From NCBI GenBank assembly GCA_030673645.1, contig DAOVIO010000006.1, positions 1 through 64,000 on the forward strand: DNA of 64,000 nucleotides, written 5' to 3'. A model generated the notes under the pieces. It was not told where the DNA came from and made no database searches. It saw only the letters and a program-made list of their open reading frames with translations. Each line of letters opens with the position of its first letter. Positions within the stretch are counted from its first letter, which is position 1. The stretch comes from JAGLSB01 sp023135955 (lineage in GTDB: Bacteria; Bacteroidota; Bacteroidia; Bacteroidales; GCA-2748055). The position numbers were made by a program, and so were the translations under genes. Of this stretch, positions 8,358 through 17,496 are shown in pieces.

Positions 8358-9701
8358 ATGAAAAATTTCAAGCTTGATATTAGCAAGGTTTATGATTTTA
8401 TAAGTAAAGAGGAAATATTCAGTATAAAAAATGAAGCCGAAAAGCAAGTTAAAAGTTTACATAATAAATCCGGAGAAGGTAATGATTTTTTAGGTTGGGT
8501 TGATCTTCCGTCTCAAATCTCAGAAAACGAAATTCAAGAAATTGAAAATGTGGCTAAGGGATTGGCAAAAAAAGTTGATTATGTTATTGTTATCGGTATT
8601 GGGGGTTCTTATTTGGGAGCAAAATTTTTCCTGGAAGCTATGAGCAGTAGTTTTGAGTGGTTAGAGCAAGCTGGAAAATATCCAAGAGTCCTTTTTGCCG
8701 GGCAAAATATTGTTGAAGATTACCTGGGAGAATTAACTGAACTGCTAAAAGATAAGAAATTTGGTATTGTAGTAATTTCAAAATCAGGGACAACTACAGA
8801 GCCGGCAGTTGCATTTCGCATTCTCAAGAAACAACTTGAGAGTCAAGTAGGAAAAGAAAATGCAAAGGAATTGATTATTGCAATTACAGATGCTAAGAAA
8901 GGTGCTTTACGGGAGCTTTCAAATATTGAAGCTTATCAAAGTTTTATCATTCCTGATGATGCAGGCGGAAGGTACTCAGTTCTTACACCCGTAGGACTGC
9001 TTCCTATAGCTATTGCGGGTTATTCCATCCGTGAATTTATTAATGGGGCAAAACAAATGGAATCAATATCTGGAACCGATACTATTTTTGAAGATAATCC
9101 TGCTGCTATTTATGCTGCTACACGTCACGCGCTTTATAAAAAAGGAAAAAAAATAGAAATCCTCGCTAATTTCAATGATAAACTAGTTTATTTTTCAGAA
9201 TGGTGGAAACAATTATTTGGAGAAAGTGAAGGAAAAGAAAATAAGGGTATTTTTCCGGCCAGTGTATATTTTACAGCCGACTTGCACTCTATGGGTCAGT
9301 ATATTCAGGAGGGTGAACGTCATATTTTTGAAACCGTAATTTCCGTTTCAGGTTCTGATAAGAAAATTCAGATCCCATCTGACGAGGGAAATTTAGATCA
9401 GCTTAATTATATTGCTAATAAACGCATATCGGATGTTAATTCAATGGCAGAACTAGGTACTATGCTTGCACATGTTGATGGTGGAGTTCCGAATATCCGT
9501 ATTGAGATTGACGCTATAAATGAATATAATTTGGGACAATTGGTATATTTCTTTGAAAAAGCTTGTGGAATAAGTGGATACTTACTGAACATTAACCCTT
9601 TCAATCAACCTGGCGTTGAGGCTTATAAAAAAAATATGTTTGCCTTACTTGAAAAGCCAGGATTCGAAAAGGAAACTGAGGAAATTAAAAAAAGATTATA
9701 A
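8358..9701 (+). CDS. pgi: Glucose-6-phosphate isomerase
   Basis: 447 residues from ATG 8358, the size of the short bacterial PGI class. It interconverts glucose-6-phosphate and fructose-6-phosphate in the cytosol. Diagnostic blocks: 'VIGIGGSYLGAKFF', 'VISKSGTTTEPAVAFRI' (phosphate loop), 'DDAGGRYSVLTPVGLLP', the 'LFGESEGKENKGIFP' block with the catalytic Glu, and the 'LGQLVYFFEKACGISG' helix near the C-terminus. Upstream in-frame codons back to a TTG at 8313 add a poor N-terminus (MPLQSDFLINNFLKR) and overlap a promoter-like box, so they are excluded. Confidence 0.95.
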   Translation: MKNFKLDISKVYDFISKEEIFSIKNEAEKQVKSLHNKSGEGNDFLGWVDLPSQISENEIQEIENVAKGLAKKVDYVIVIGIGGSYLGAKFFLEAMSSSFEWLEQAGKYPRVLFAGQNIVEDYLGELTELLKDKKFGIVVISKSGTTTEPAVAFRILKKQLESQVGKENAKELIIAITDAKKGALRELSNIEAYQSFIIPDDAGGRYSVLTPVGLLPIAIAGYSIREFINGAKQMESISGTDTIFEDNPAAIYAATRHALYKKGKKIEILANFNDKLVYFSEWWKQLFGESEGKENKGIFPASVYFTADLHSMGQYIQEGERHIFETVISVSGSDKKIQIPSDEGNLDQLNYIANKRISDVNSMAELGTMLAHVDGGVPNIRIEIDAINEYNLGQLVYFFEKACGISGYLLNINPFNQPGVEAYKKNMFALLEKPGFEKETEEIKKRL

Positions 9702-9868
9702 AATTTATTTACAACCTCGTATTCGAAATTTTGATCTTTTTTGAATGAATAAATCCTGATTAAACAATAATTGGAATTAGCATTCTTACTGCGGTCAAAT
9801 CATTAGTTTCAAAATATCAAAAACACACACAGAATGAAGCTGTGGTTTCAAAATAATAATTTTCATTT

Positions 9869-11206
9869 CTATAGTTTATGCTCTTTTACGAAATCGTCTA
9901 ATACCATATTCAAATCTGGTTCGCCAATTTCCTGAAGGTCATAAAATACACGTGTGTGAGGCTTCTTAATATTAACTATTCTGCTCAGATCAATAGGCGT
10001 ACCGATAATGACAGCATCGCAATCGGTATTGTTTATCGTTGTCTCCAGATCTCTAAGCTGTTCATCTCCATATCCCATTGCAGGTAGAAGAGTGCCAATT
10101 CCAGGATAAAGCTTAAAAGTCTCGCTCAGTTTCCCAACAGTATATGGCCTGGGATCAACAAGTTCTGCGCAGCCATATTTCTTTGCGGCAACTACACCGG
10201 CACCAAGTTTCATTTCTCCATGGGTAAGTGTTGGCCCGTCCTCGACAACAAGCACTCTTTTACCCTTAATAATTGAAGGATTTTCAACCCTGATTGGTGA
10301 GGCACCATCAATAACTATAGCATCAGGATTTACTTTATCAATGCTTTCGCGCACAATTTGAATAGCTTCCGGATCTGCGCTATCCATTTTGTTAATGACA
10401 ACTACATCAGCAATTCGTAATGTAACTTCACCCGGATAATATTTCAATTCATGTCCCGGACGATGAGGATCGACAACTGTTACTGTAAGATCAGATTTGT
10501 AGAATGGGAAATCATTGTTCCCTCCATCCCATAAAATTACATCGCATCCATCAGGATCTTCTTCAGCAGCCCTTAAAATAGCCTCATAATCAACTCCGGC
10601 ATATATTACGTTTCCTCTAACAACATGTGGTTCATATTCCTCCATTTCTTCAACAGTACATTTATTTTTTTCCAGGTCATTTACTTCCGCAAAACGTTGA
10701 ACTTTTTGTGCTACCAGATCACCATAAGGCATAGGATGTCGGACAGCTACAACTTTTAAACCTTTCTCCATTAATATTTCAATTATCCGTCTTGAAGTCT
10801 GACTTTTACCACATCCCGTTCTTACGGCACCAACGGCAATAACTGGTTTCTTACTTGCTATCATTGTATCCTTTCCTCCAAGCAAGATAAAATTAGCTCC
10901 GGCAGCATTAACAATTGCGCTTACACTACCAACTTTATCGTAAGTAACATCACTATATGAGAAAACACAGTCATCTACTTTCTTATCAATAATCAAATTT
11001 GGTAAATCCTCCTCAGAAAAAATTGTTATACCATCGGGATACAGTTCTCCAGCAAGTTCTGAAGGATATTTTCTTCCATCAATATCCGGAATTTGGGCGG
11101 CAGTAAATGCTACAACATTATAATCTTCATTATCGCGGAAGTAAGTATTAAAGTTATGAAAATCTCTTCCTGCTGCACCGATGATAATTACATTCTTTTT
11201 AGACAT
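9869..11206 (-). CDS. Cyclic 2,3-diphosphoglycerate synthase-like P-loop protein
   Basis: 445 residues. An N-terminal Rossmann-like segment opens with 'VIIIGAAGRDFHNFNTYF'. It is followed by a P-loop NTPase half with Walker A 'GAVRTGCGKSQTSR' at about residues 127-140, 'ILWDGGNNDFPF' and 'VVINKMDSAD' (NKxD-like base specificity). This is the layout of cyclic 2,3-diphosphoglycerate synthases of thermophilic archaea and their bacterial homologues. In archaea the product is a thermoprotective and storage metabolite; the role in a Bacteroidota species is unknown. The gene stands alone, divergent from an ACP-phosphodiesterase-like gene. The family is clear and the reaction is inferred. Confidence 0.8.
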   Translation of the reverse strand: MSKKNVIIIGAAGRDFHNFNTYFRDNEDYNVVAFTAAQIPDIDGRKYPSELAGELYPDGITIFSEEDLPNLIIDKKVDDCVFSYSDVTYDKVGSVSAIVNAAGANFILLGGKDTMIASKKPVIAVGAVRTGCGKSQTSRRIIEILMEKGLKVVAVRHPMPYGDLVAQKVQRFAEVNDLEKNKCTVEEMEEYEPHVVRGNVIYAGVDYEAILRAAEEDPDGCDVILWDGGNNDFPFYKSDLTVTVVDPHRPGHELKYYPGEVTLRIADVVVINKMDSADPEAIQIVRESIDKVNPDAIVIDGASPIRVENPSIIKGKRVLVVEDGPTLTHGEMKLGAGVVAAKKYGCAELVDPRPYTVGKLSETFKLYPGIGTLLPAMGYGDEQLRDLETTINNTDCDAVIIGTPIDLSRIVNIKKPHTRVFYDLQEIGEPDLNMVLDDFVKEHKL

Positions 11207-11433
11207 ATTTTCATTTTTAAATTGATATATAAAAGATGTAAAACAAAGGTGTAAAAGTTTTAATGAATTTAAAATCTATTAAAAAACATATACAGAAATT
11301 TAGACTATCCGGTCGAAAAATAATCATTATTAAATCTGCCATGACGACCATTAATTTGATCCTGGTCGAATTTTGGATTATTATTATGAAAAAGTTAATA
11401 AATTCTTACTCGCATTTTCATAAAAACTCCCTG

Positions 11434-11441
11434 TATATTTG
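11434..11441 (+). promoter_or_regulatory. Candidate -7 element for the ACP phosphodiesterase gene
   Basis: TATATTTG fits TAnnTTTG, with a TTTTC about 16 nt upstream as a poor -33. The predicted leader before ATG 11491 is about 43 nt. The remaining 284 nt of spacer hold no supported gene. Confidence 0.4.
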
Positions 11442-11490
11442 TAACTTCTGAGGCCAGAACGGCATATTATTTGAATCTAATATTCCAATA

Positions 11491-12099
11491 ATGAATTTCC
11501 TTGCTCACATATATTTATCCGGCAATAATGAGAAGATTCTTGTAGGGAATTTTATGGGTGATTATGTCAAGGGCAGAAATTACATACAATATCCTGAAGA
11601 AGTTCGCAGGGGCATTCTAATTCACAGAAAGATCGACTATTACACAGATAATCATCCTGTTACAAAAATAAGCAAACTCCATTTAAGCGAACGATATTCA
11701 AAATATTCAGGAATTGTAGTCGATATATTTTATGATTACCTACTTACTCTTTCCTGGCAAAAATATTGTGACATACCCCTACCAGTGTTTGTAGATCGTG
11801 TATTTCATTTACTACGAAATAATTATGACATCTTCCCTCAGGGAATTAAAAACTTGTTTCCAAATTTTATCAGGAATAATTGGTTAATAGCCTATTCTAC
11901 TATTGAAGGTATAGAAACAGTGTTGCAAAGAATGTCTAGCCGTACATCTTTGCCGGAACATACTGAATTTGCTATTAATTCTTTGCGTGAACATCAAGAT
12001 GAATACCTGGAAGAATTTAATTCGTTTTTCCCAGATATTAAAAATTATATGCTTAAGGAATTCGGGATCAAGACAGGAAATCTTGATTTTAGTTACTGA
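11491..12099 (+). CDS. Acyl carrier protein phosphodiesterase-like (AcpH/DUF479) protein
   Basis: 202 residues. 'MNFLAHIYLSG' at the N-terminus, 'GNFMGDYVKG' and 'GILIHRKIDYYTDNHP' carry the conserved His/Asp residues of the HD-like AcpH family. 'VVDIFYDYLLTLSW' supplies a further Asp pair typical of it. AcpH removes the 4'-phosphopantetheine prosthetic group from holo-ACP in the cytosol. Length and motifs are normal. It converges on the KamA-family gene, with 31 nt between stop codons. Confidence 0.85.
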   Translation: MNFLAHIYLSGNNEKILVGNFMGDYVKGRNYIQYPEEVRRGILIHRKIDYYTDNHPVTKISKLHLSERYSKYSGIVVDIFYDYLLTLSWQKYCDIPLPVFVDRVFHLLRNNYDIFPQGIKNLFPNFIRNNWLIAYSTIEGIETVLQRMSSRTSLPEHTEFAINSLREHQDEYLEEFNSFFPDIKNYMLKEFGIKTGNLDFSY

Positions 12100-12130
12100 A
12101 AATAGAATACTTAATGAAAAAGATAAACTA

Positions 12131-13474
12131 CTAGGCTGTAGTTTTATAATTATCGATTCTTACAATCTTCTTATCCTGTTTTTCTTTTATCTCATCAAAC
12201 TCATCCTCAAAGAAGAATCTGTCATCCTCAAAAGGAACAAGCTCATCAAGCCATTTCGCATTTTCATCGTATTCTGCAAAAAACGGCTTATTTACCCAAT
12301 CAGGATTTCTTCCCTGAAGGAAATTGAGAACAAAAACTTTTTGATTTCTAATCTTTGTTACTCCTGCAATTTGCACTTTTCCAGGATCTGCTGACATACT
12401 AGGGCCCCGAACTGTTCTAGCAAGTCCGCTAACCTGACTATATGCCCTACTAAATATCTGGATTGATTTTTTGAGCGATGTTCCAAAATAATGCTGTGCG
12501 CCTGTATCCCTTGCAATAAACATATAATATGGTATTAACCCAAGTGCTACCTGATGACGCCACATCCTTGACCATAATTCCGGCTTATTATTAATATGGT
12601 TAAGCAAAGGTGATTGGGTTCTAATCTGAACACCAGTATTTCGTATCCTCCTGATGGCTTCCTGAACAGCTTTTGTAGAAAGCTCTCTGGGATGATTAAT
12701 ATGTGCCATCAGAGCCAATTGTAATCCAGACTTACTCACTTTTTCAAACAGCCTCAATACATCTTCCGAATCTTTATCATTAATGAACCTGTCTGGCCAG
12801 AATGAAAGAGATTTAGTTCCAATACGAATAGTATTAAGATTATGACTATGAGAATTTAATATGGGCTCAATATATGCTTTTAAATTATTGATATTCATCA
12901 CCATTGGATCTCCACCGGTAATGAGCAAATCGCTTACAGACTGATTATTTTCAAGGTATTCTGTCAGTAGATTGGACTGCTTCATTGCGAATTTCAGTTC
13001 ATCCATATTGGTAAACTGCGGCCACCTAAAACAAAAAGTACAGTATGCATGACATGTTTGTCCCTGAGTAGGAAAAAACAATACAGTTTCTTTGTATTTA
13101 TGTTGAATGCCTGATAATTTCTCTCCATTCAAAAAAGGAACATTACTCTCCTGTCCTGCCGGGTGAGGATTCAATTGTCTTCGTATATCATTTGCCAGGC
13201 TATAAACTTCCTTCTTATCAGCTCCACGCCTAATCAGATCCAACATCTGATTATAATGATTATCCTGCAACATATCTTTTTGTGGGAAATTCAAAATAAA
13301 CATCGGATCATCTTCAAAGTTGTCCCAATCAATTAGTTTATCTGTTACATAATTATTGGTCTTAAAAGGAAAAACTTTTGATACCACCTCAATTGCTTCT
13401 CTCTGTTCTTTGCTAAACTTCGAAAATTGATCGATGTTCTGATAATTGTGTATGGAATAGGACTGATGCTTCAT
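12131..13474 (-). CDS. KamA-family radical SAM aminomutase-like protein
   Basis: 447 residues. The radical-SAM 4Fe-4S motif CX3CX2C is present as 'CHAYCTFCFRW' at about residues 139-149, followed by 'DLLITGGDPMVMN', which matches the SAM-binding GGD/E segment. The overall order resembles lysine 2,3-aminomutase, including 'IRTQSPLLNHIN'. The usual PLP-lysine loop PGGGGK is not present; the nearest equivalent is 'SADPGKVQIAGV' at about 380-391. It is therefore a divergent KamA relative, and neither the substrate nor PLP use is certain. It is a single gene with a -7-like box upstream. Confidence 0.8.
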   Translation of the reverse strand: MKHQSYSIHNYQNIDQFSKFSKEQREAIEVVSKVFPFKTNNYVTDKLIDWDNFEDDPMFILNFPQKDMLQDNHYNQMLDLIRRGADKKEVYSLANDIRRQLNPHPAGQESNVPFLNGEKLSGIQHKYKETVLFFPTQGQTCHAYCTFCFRWPQFTNMDELKFAMKQSNLLTEYLENNQSVSDLLITGGDPMVMNINNLKAYIEPILNSHSHNLNTIRIGTKSLSFWPDRFINDKDSEDVLRLFEKVSKSGLQLALMAHINHPRELSTKAVQEAIRRIRNTGVQIRTQSPLLNHINNKPELWSRMWRHQVALGLIPYYMFIARDTGAQHYFGTSLKKSIQIFSRAYSQVSGLARTVRGPSMSADPGKVQIAGVTKIRNQKVFVLNFLQGRNPDWVNKPFFAEYDENAKWLDELVPFEDDRFFFEDEFDEIKEKQDKKIVRIDNYKTTA

Positions 13475-13504
13475 AGAACTAAATGAACGTTTTTTAAAAG
13501 ATTA

Positions 13505-13512
13505 CAAAAATA
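13505..13512 (-). promoter_or_regulatory. Candidate -7 element for the KamA-family gene
   Basis: On the complement this is TATTTTTG, a TAnnTTTG match 30 nt before the ATG at 13474. No -33 at the right distance. Confidence 0.35.
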
Positions 13513-13680
13513 GTAAAAAAGACGGTTCTTAAAAAATTAATTCAACAATGATCCCATACAAAACTAATCAATATCTATTGTGAAAACAATCACATATAAC
13601 TTATTTTCAAATATTTAAGCTTAATTCCAATTACTCAACTAATCATCTTTACTAAGTTATAGGCATCTGACGGAATTAAG

Positions 13681-13739
13681 CAGCACACCACATCAGCACA
13701 CCAGCACTCCCGATATCTATCGGGAAGCACACCAACACA
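13681..13739. repeat. cagcacac-type repeat with a CCCGATA/TATCGGG palindrome
   Basis: Degenerate direct copies of cagcacac/cagcacacca flank a perfect hairpin (CCCGATA-TC-TATCGGG, about 13710-13726). The same two components, on the other strand, occur at 29490-29640. Located just downstream of rodA, it may also act as a transcript-end hairpin. Confidence 0.6.
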
Positions 13740-15161
13740 CTAATTAATATGCTCCATCCGACTAGCATCCAACCTCAATAAAATGAAAAGTAAAATAGTA
13801 AAAGCCCAAAGTGAGGAGCCTCCATAGCTGAAAAATGGTAGAGGAATACCTATTACAGGGAACATTCCAATTGTCATTCCAATATTTACAAAAAAGTGAA
13901 AAAACAAAATCGAAACAACTCCATAGCCATATATTCTGGCAAATTTGGATCTTTGCCGCTCTGCCAATTTAACTAGTCTTAGCAGAAGGAAAACAAATAA
14001 CAGAATCACAATGCTTGAACCAATAAAACCCCATTCCTCACCAACTGTACAAAAAATAAAATCAGTACTCTGCTCTGGAACGAAATTTAGTTTAGTCTGT
14101 GTACCATTTAAATAACCTTTACCACTTAATCCGCCCGAACCAATTGCAATCTTTGACTGTGCAAGATTATATCCAGCACCATGAGGATCAGACTCAAGAC
14201 CGAGCATAATATTTATTCTCCTTTGCTGATAGGAGTCGAGAATATTATTAAAGGCGAAATCAACAGTAAAGACATAAAATATCGCCATTATCCCAAATCC
14301 CAGGATAATTCCTGCTGATCTCAATCTGGATTTCAAAATTACTATCAAAAAGATAATGCTTGAAAAACCTAAACTAAGAATCCCAATCCTTAAATTACCA
14401 GACTCCAATCCTGCCTGTGAATCTATTCCCCAGAAGACAAATAAATTGCCTGCAATAATTAGTGCAGATAACATCATCTTCTTAAAACTTCTGAGAACAA
14501 TCCCAGCTGAAAAAATTGATAATATTGTAATTATTCCAAGAATTATAACTTTCTCAAAGATTAGACTCAATAGAAATAAAACAATGAGCGAAATAGAAAT
14601 AAGCAAGAAACTTATAGGAAAACCTTCACGAAATACGACTAGAATAAAAACAAAGAAAACAATAGCTGAACCAGTATCCGGTTGCAAAATAATTAATAGT
14701 GAAGGAGATAAAATTATTATGGCAGAAATAAAATATGTCTTAAACTTGTTAATTTTCAAATTAAATCCCGATAGATACCTTGCCAATGCTATTGCAACTG
14801 CAGGTTTGGCCAACTCTGAAGGTTGAATTTGAAGACCACCAAGTATAATCCAGCTTTTGGCTCCGTTAATTTCTTTGCCAACAAGGAGTACTATTAGCAA
14901 TAGAAGAATTGCCATTCCATAAAATGCATAGGCAAAAAAATCATAGAATTTATGATCAATGATCAATATTATTGTTGCAATAATTATAGAAGAGATCATC
15001 CATAAAAATTGCTTTCCCTGGCGATGACTGAGATCCAGGAGCTCTGAAGTACTATCAGAATACACGGCTGAGTATATATTCAACCAACCTAAAACTATCA
15101 TTATCAGGTACAGCAATACTGTAATCCAATCCATATTTGCTATAACACTACCTCTTTTCAT
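13740..15161 (-). CDS. rodA: Rod shape-determining protein RodA (SEDS peptidoglycan polymerase)
   Basis: 473 residues with about 12 hydrophobic segments. It polymerises peptidoglycan glycan strands in the inner membrane together with PBP2 and MreBCD. SEDS signatures are seen: 'GGLQIQPSELAKPAVAIALA', 'LILQPDTGSAIVFF' with the catalytic-type Asp, 'GGLSGKGYLNGTQTKLNFVP', 'TDFIFCTVGEEWGFIG' and 'FPVIGIPLPFFSYGGSS'. It is longer than typical proteobacterial RodA (about 370), with extra transmembrane segments around residues 180-290, as is usual in Bacteroidota. Its start overlaps the stop of mrdA by 4 nt. It is the last gene of the operon and is followed by a repeat hairpin. Confidence 0.95.
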   Translation of the reverse strand: MKRGSVIANMDWITVLLYLIMIVLGWLNIYSAVYSDSTSELLDLSHRQGKQFLWMISSIIIATIILIIDHKFYDFFAYAFYGMAILLLLIVLLVGKEINGAKSWIILGGLQIQPSELAKPAVAIALARYLSGFNLKINKFKTYFISAIIILSPSLLIILQPDTGSAIVFFVFILVVFREGFPISFLLISISLIVLFLLSLIFEKVIILGIITILSIFSAGIVLRSFKKMMLSALIIAGNLFVFWGIDSQAGLESGNLRIGILSLGFSSIIFLIVILKSRLRSAGIILGFGIMAIFYVFTVDFAFNNILDSYQQRRINIMLGLESDPHGAGYNLAQSKIAIGSGGLSGKGYLNGTQTKLNFVPEQSTDFIFCTVGEEWGFIGSSIVILLFVFLLLRLVKLAERQRSKFARIYGYGVVSILFFHFFVNIGMTIGMFPVIGIPLPFFSYGGSSLWAFTILLFILLRLDASRMEHIN

Positions 15162-16990
15162 TCTATCTCTTCTTTATCTAATTGTGGACCGTTCAAGATA
15201 TAGGTTTCCAGCCAGCTTCTGGTTACCTCTCTAGTTAAATATTTTTCTATCATGAGACTTGCAATGGGGGCAGCCCAACTTGAACCAAATCCAACATTCT
15301 CGACATATGCCGCAATAGCAATCTTCGGATCATCTTTTGGGGCAAAAGCTACAAAGATGGAATGATCCTCACCAAATGGATTCTCAGCTGTGCCTGTCTT
15401 TCCACAGATTATCAAATCATTCATTTTTGCAATTCTAGCAGTACTTCCTTTTCCTCCGTTCACTACAAGATCCATTCCGTCAACAACAATTTCAAACAAG
15501 GATGAATCTATTGAGGTATAATGTTTGGATAGGAAATTCTCATTAATCTCACTACCATTTCCATATTCTTTAATAAGATGAGGGACAAAATAATATCCCC
15601 TGTTTGAGATAGCGGCAGTCATATTTGCCATTTGCAAAGGTGTTATTCCAAGTTCTCCTTGCCCGATAGCAAGAGAAAGGACAGTCAGAAAATTCCAGTG
15701 TCCAACTCCATAATACCTGTCATAATAAGCCGGCTCAGGCACAAAACCCTTTAGTTCTCCTGAAATATCTGTTCCCAATCTATTCCCAAATCCAAAAGAC
15801 TCAACATGATTTTTCCAATTAACATAAGCAGAATCTGTTCTTCCAAATTTCTTATCTTCAAGTATTCTGCCAAGAATATTACAGAAATAAGCATTACAGG
15901 AATTTTGAATAGCACCTACCAAATCAAGAGGTGAATCATGACTATGACACCCAACATGTATCCCCCTGTAATAATATCCCAGATCACAATAAAATCCTGT
16001 TGAAGGAGAGGAAACTCCTTCCTCTAAGGAAATTAATCCATTTATAATCTTAAAAGTTGATCCGGGTGGATAACTGGCAGCTACGGCTCTGTTAAAAACA
16101 GGATTTAATGTATCGGTGGCAAGCTTGTTATAATTCGCACTTAATCCTCTTCCAACTAATAAATCAGGCGGAAAAGAAGGTGCTGAAACCAGAGACAGAA
16201 TTTCCCCCGTACCCGGCTCAATGGCCACAATACTACCAGAAAAAGATCTCATTAATTTCTCCCCGTACTCCTGCAATTCATTGTCAATCGTAAGAGTAAT
16301 ATTCGTACCCAGAACAGACTGCTCATCAAATCTACCTGCTTCCCATTCCCCAGTAATTCTATTATGAACATCTACCATATAATACTTGTGTCCTTTTTCT
16401 CCACGCAAAACTTCCTCATAAGTCTTTTCAATACCGCTGATGCCAATATAATCACCTGAAACATAATAATCGCTGTTCTCAACATCTTTTTTACTGACCT
16501 CCCCGACATAACCAAGCACATGGGATGCAATATTCTTTGGATATTTACGGAGCGTCCTCGACTGAAGATAGAATCCATTATACAGAAAGAGTTTCTCAGA
16601 AAATACAGAACTAATTTCAGCAGGAACCTGCTTCATGAACACTGAAGGGACATAATAACTATATTCTTTGGCTTTTTTTATCCTCTCATCAAAATCCTGT
16701 CTTTCAATGCCAAGTAAACGACATAATTCAATTGTGTCAAAACTTTCCATCTGACGGGGAATTACCATAATATCATAAGCTGCCTGATTCGATACTAATA
16801 GATTTTGATTCCTGTCATAAACAAGACCCCTGGCAGGATAAATAATAACATCTCGCCGTGAATTACTTTCAGCAGATAATTTATATCTGTCATCAATTAT
16901 CTGCATATAAAACAACTTTGTGATAAAAAGCAAAGCAGACAACAGAATCAGAATAATAATTATATATTTTCTGTCGACGTATGAATTCAT
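15158..16990 (-). CDS. mrdA: Penicillin-binding protein 2 (peptidoglycan transpeptidase)
   Basis: 610 residues. There is one N-terminal membrane anchor (about residues 9-28), then a dimerisation/pedestal region beginning 'RDVIIYPARGLVYDRNQ', then a transpeptidase domain. Active-site motifs: SxxK in 'YPPGSTFKIINGLI', SxN in 'IQNSCNAYFC', and KTG in 'ICGKTGTAENPFG'. It crosslinks peptidoglycan during elongation as the partner of RodA. It lies between mreD (1-nt overlap) and rodA (4-nt overlap). All motifs are intact. Confidence 0.96.
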   Translation of the reverse strand: MNSYVDRKYIIIILILLSALLFITKLFYMQIIDDRYKLSAESNSRRDVIIYPARGLVYDRNQNLLVSNQAAYDIMVIPRQMESFDTIELCRLLGIERQDFDERIKKAKEYSYYVPSVFMKQVPAEISSVFSEKLFLYNGFYLQSRTLRKYPKNIASHVLGYVGEVSKKDVENSDYYVSGDYIGISGIEKTYEEVLRGEKGHKYYMVDVHNRITGEWEAGRFDEQSVLGTNITLTIDNELQEYGEKLMRSFSGSIVAIEPGTGEILSLVSAPSFPPDLLVGRGLSANYNKLATDTLNPVFNRAVAASYPPGSTFKIINGLISLEEGVSSPSTGFYCDLGYYYRGIHVGCHSHDSPLDLVGAIQNSCNAYFCNILGRILEDKKFGRTDSAYVNWKNHVESFGFGNRLGTDISGELKGFVPEPAYYDRYYGVGHWNFLTVLSLAIGQGELGITPLQMANMTAAISNRGYYFVPHLIKEYGNGSEINENFLSKHYTSIDSSLFEIVVDGMDLVVNGGKGSTARIAKMNDLIICGKTGTAENPFGEDHSIFVAFAPKDDPKIAIAAYVENVGFGSSWAAPIASLMIEKYLTREVTRSWLETYILNGPQLDKEEIE

Positions 16991-17496
16991 TATTTCCTAA
17001 ACACAAAAAATTGACTCAAAATAACTAAAAAGGTTGAAATCAATGTATTTAAAATAGTTCTCCATAAAATATGCAAGATATCGGAAAGTCTGAACATTTC
17101 AAGGCTGAATAAAAATAAATGGTGGACGAAAATCAGGATAATACTATACTTTGCAAACCAGCCTAATCCATAATAATATACTCGCGGGAAACTCCCTGAT
17201 TCATATCCATCTCTGGGAGCAAAAGTCTGTAATATAAAAGGTCTAAAGTAAGCCATTAAAACTGTTGCCGCAGTATGAAATCCCGGATTCATCAGAAAAA
17301 TATCCATACTTAAACCTAATAAGAATGCAATAATCAGCAGGGCCCAACCTGTAATTTCAAAAGGCATTAGAATAATAAAAAGGACATAAATATATGGACT
17401 AATATTCCCTCCGAGTTGTATATTTTCAAAGATCAATATCTGTACAAAGATCAGGACAATAAAACGAACTATATTTCTTAAATAAATCCTAATCAT
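16990..17496 (-). CDS. mreD: Rod shape-determining protein MreD
   Basis: 168 residues and about five hydrophobic helices; the sequence is weakly conserved, as usual for MreD. 'QILIFENIQLGGNISPYIYVL' near the N-terminus is the Bacteroidota MreD pattern. The call rests mainly on its place between mreC (8-nt overlap) and mrdA (1-nt overlap). It is an inner-membrane component of the elongasome. Confidence 0.9.
   Translation of the reverse strand: MIRIYLRNIVRFIVLIFVQILIFENIQLGGNISPYIYVLFIILMPFEITGWALLIIAFLLGLSMDIFLMNPGFHTAATVLMAYFRPFILQTFAPRDGYESGSFPRVYYYGLGWFAKYSIILIFVHHLFLFSLEMFRLSDILHILWRTILNTLISTFLVILSQFFVFRK

Noticed and set aside
11263..11451. 62-codon plus-strand frame between the cyclic-DPG-synthase-like gene and the AcpH-like gene
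   Set aside because: Low-complexity Ile/Lys/Asn-rich peptide, no homology pattern, and it overlaps the promoter candidate of the next gene.
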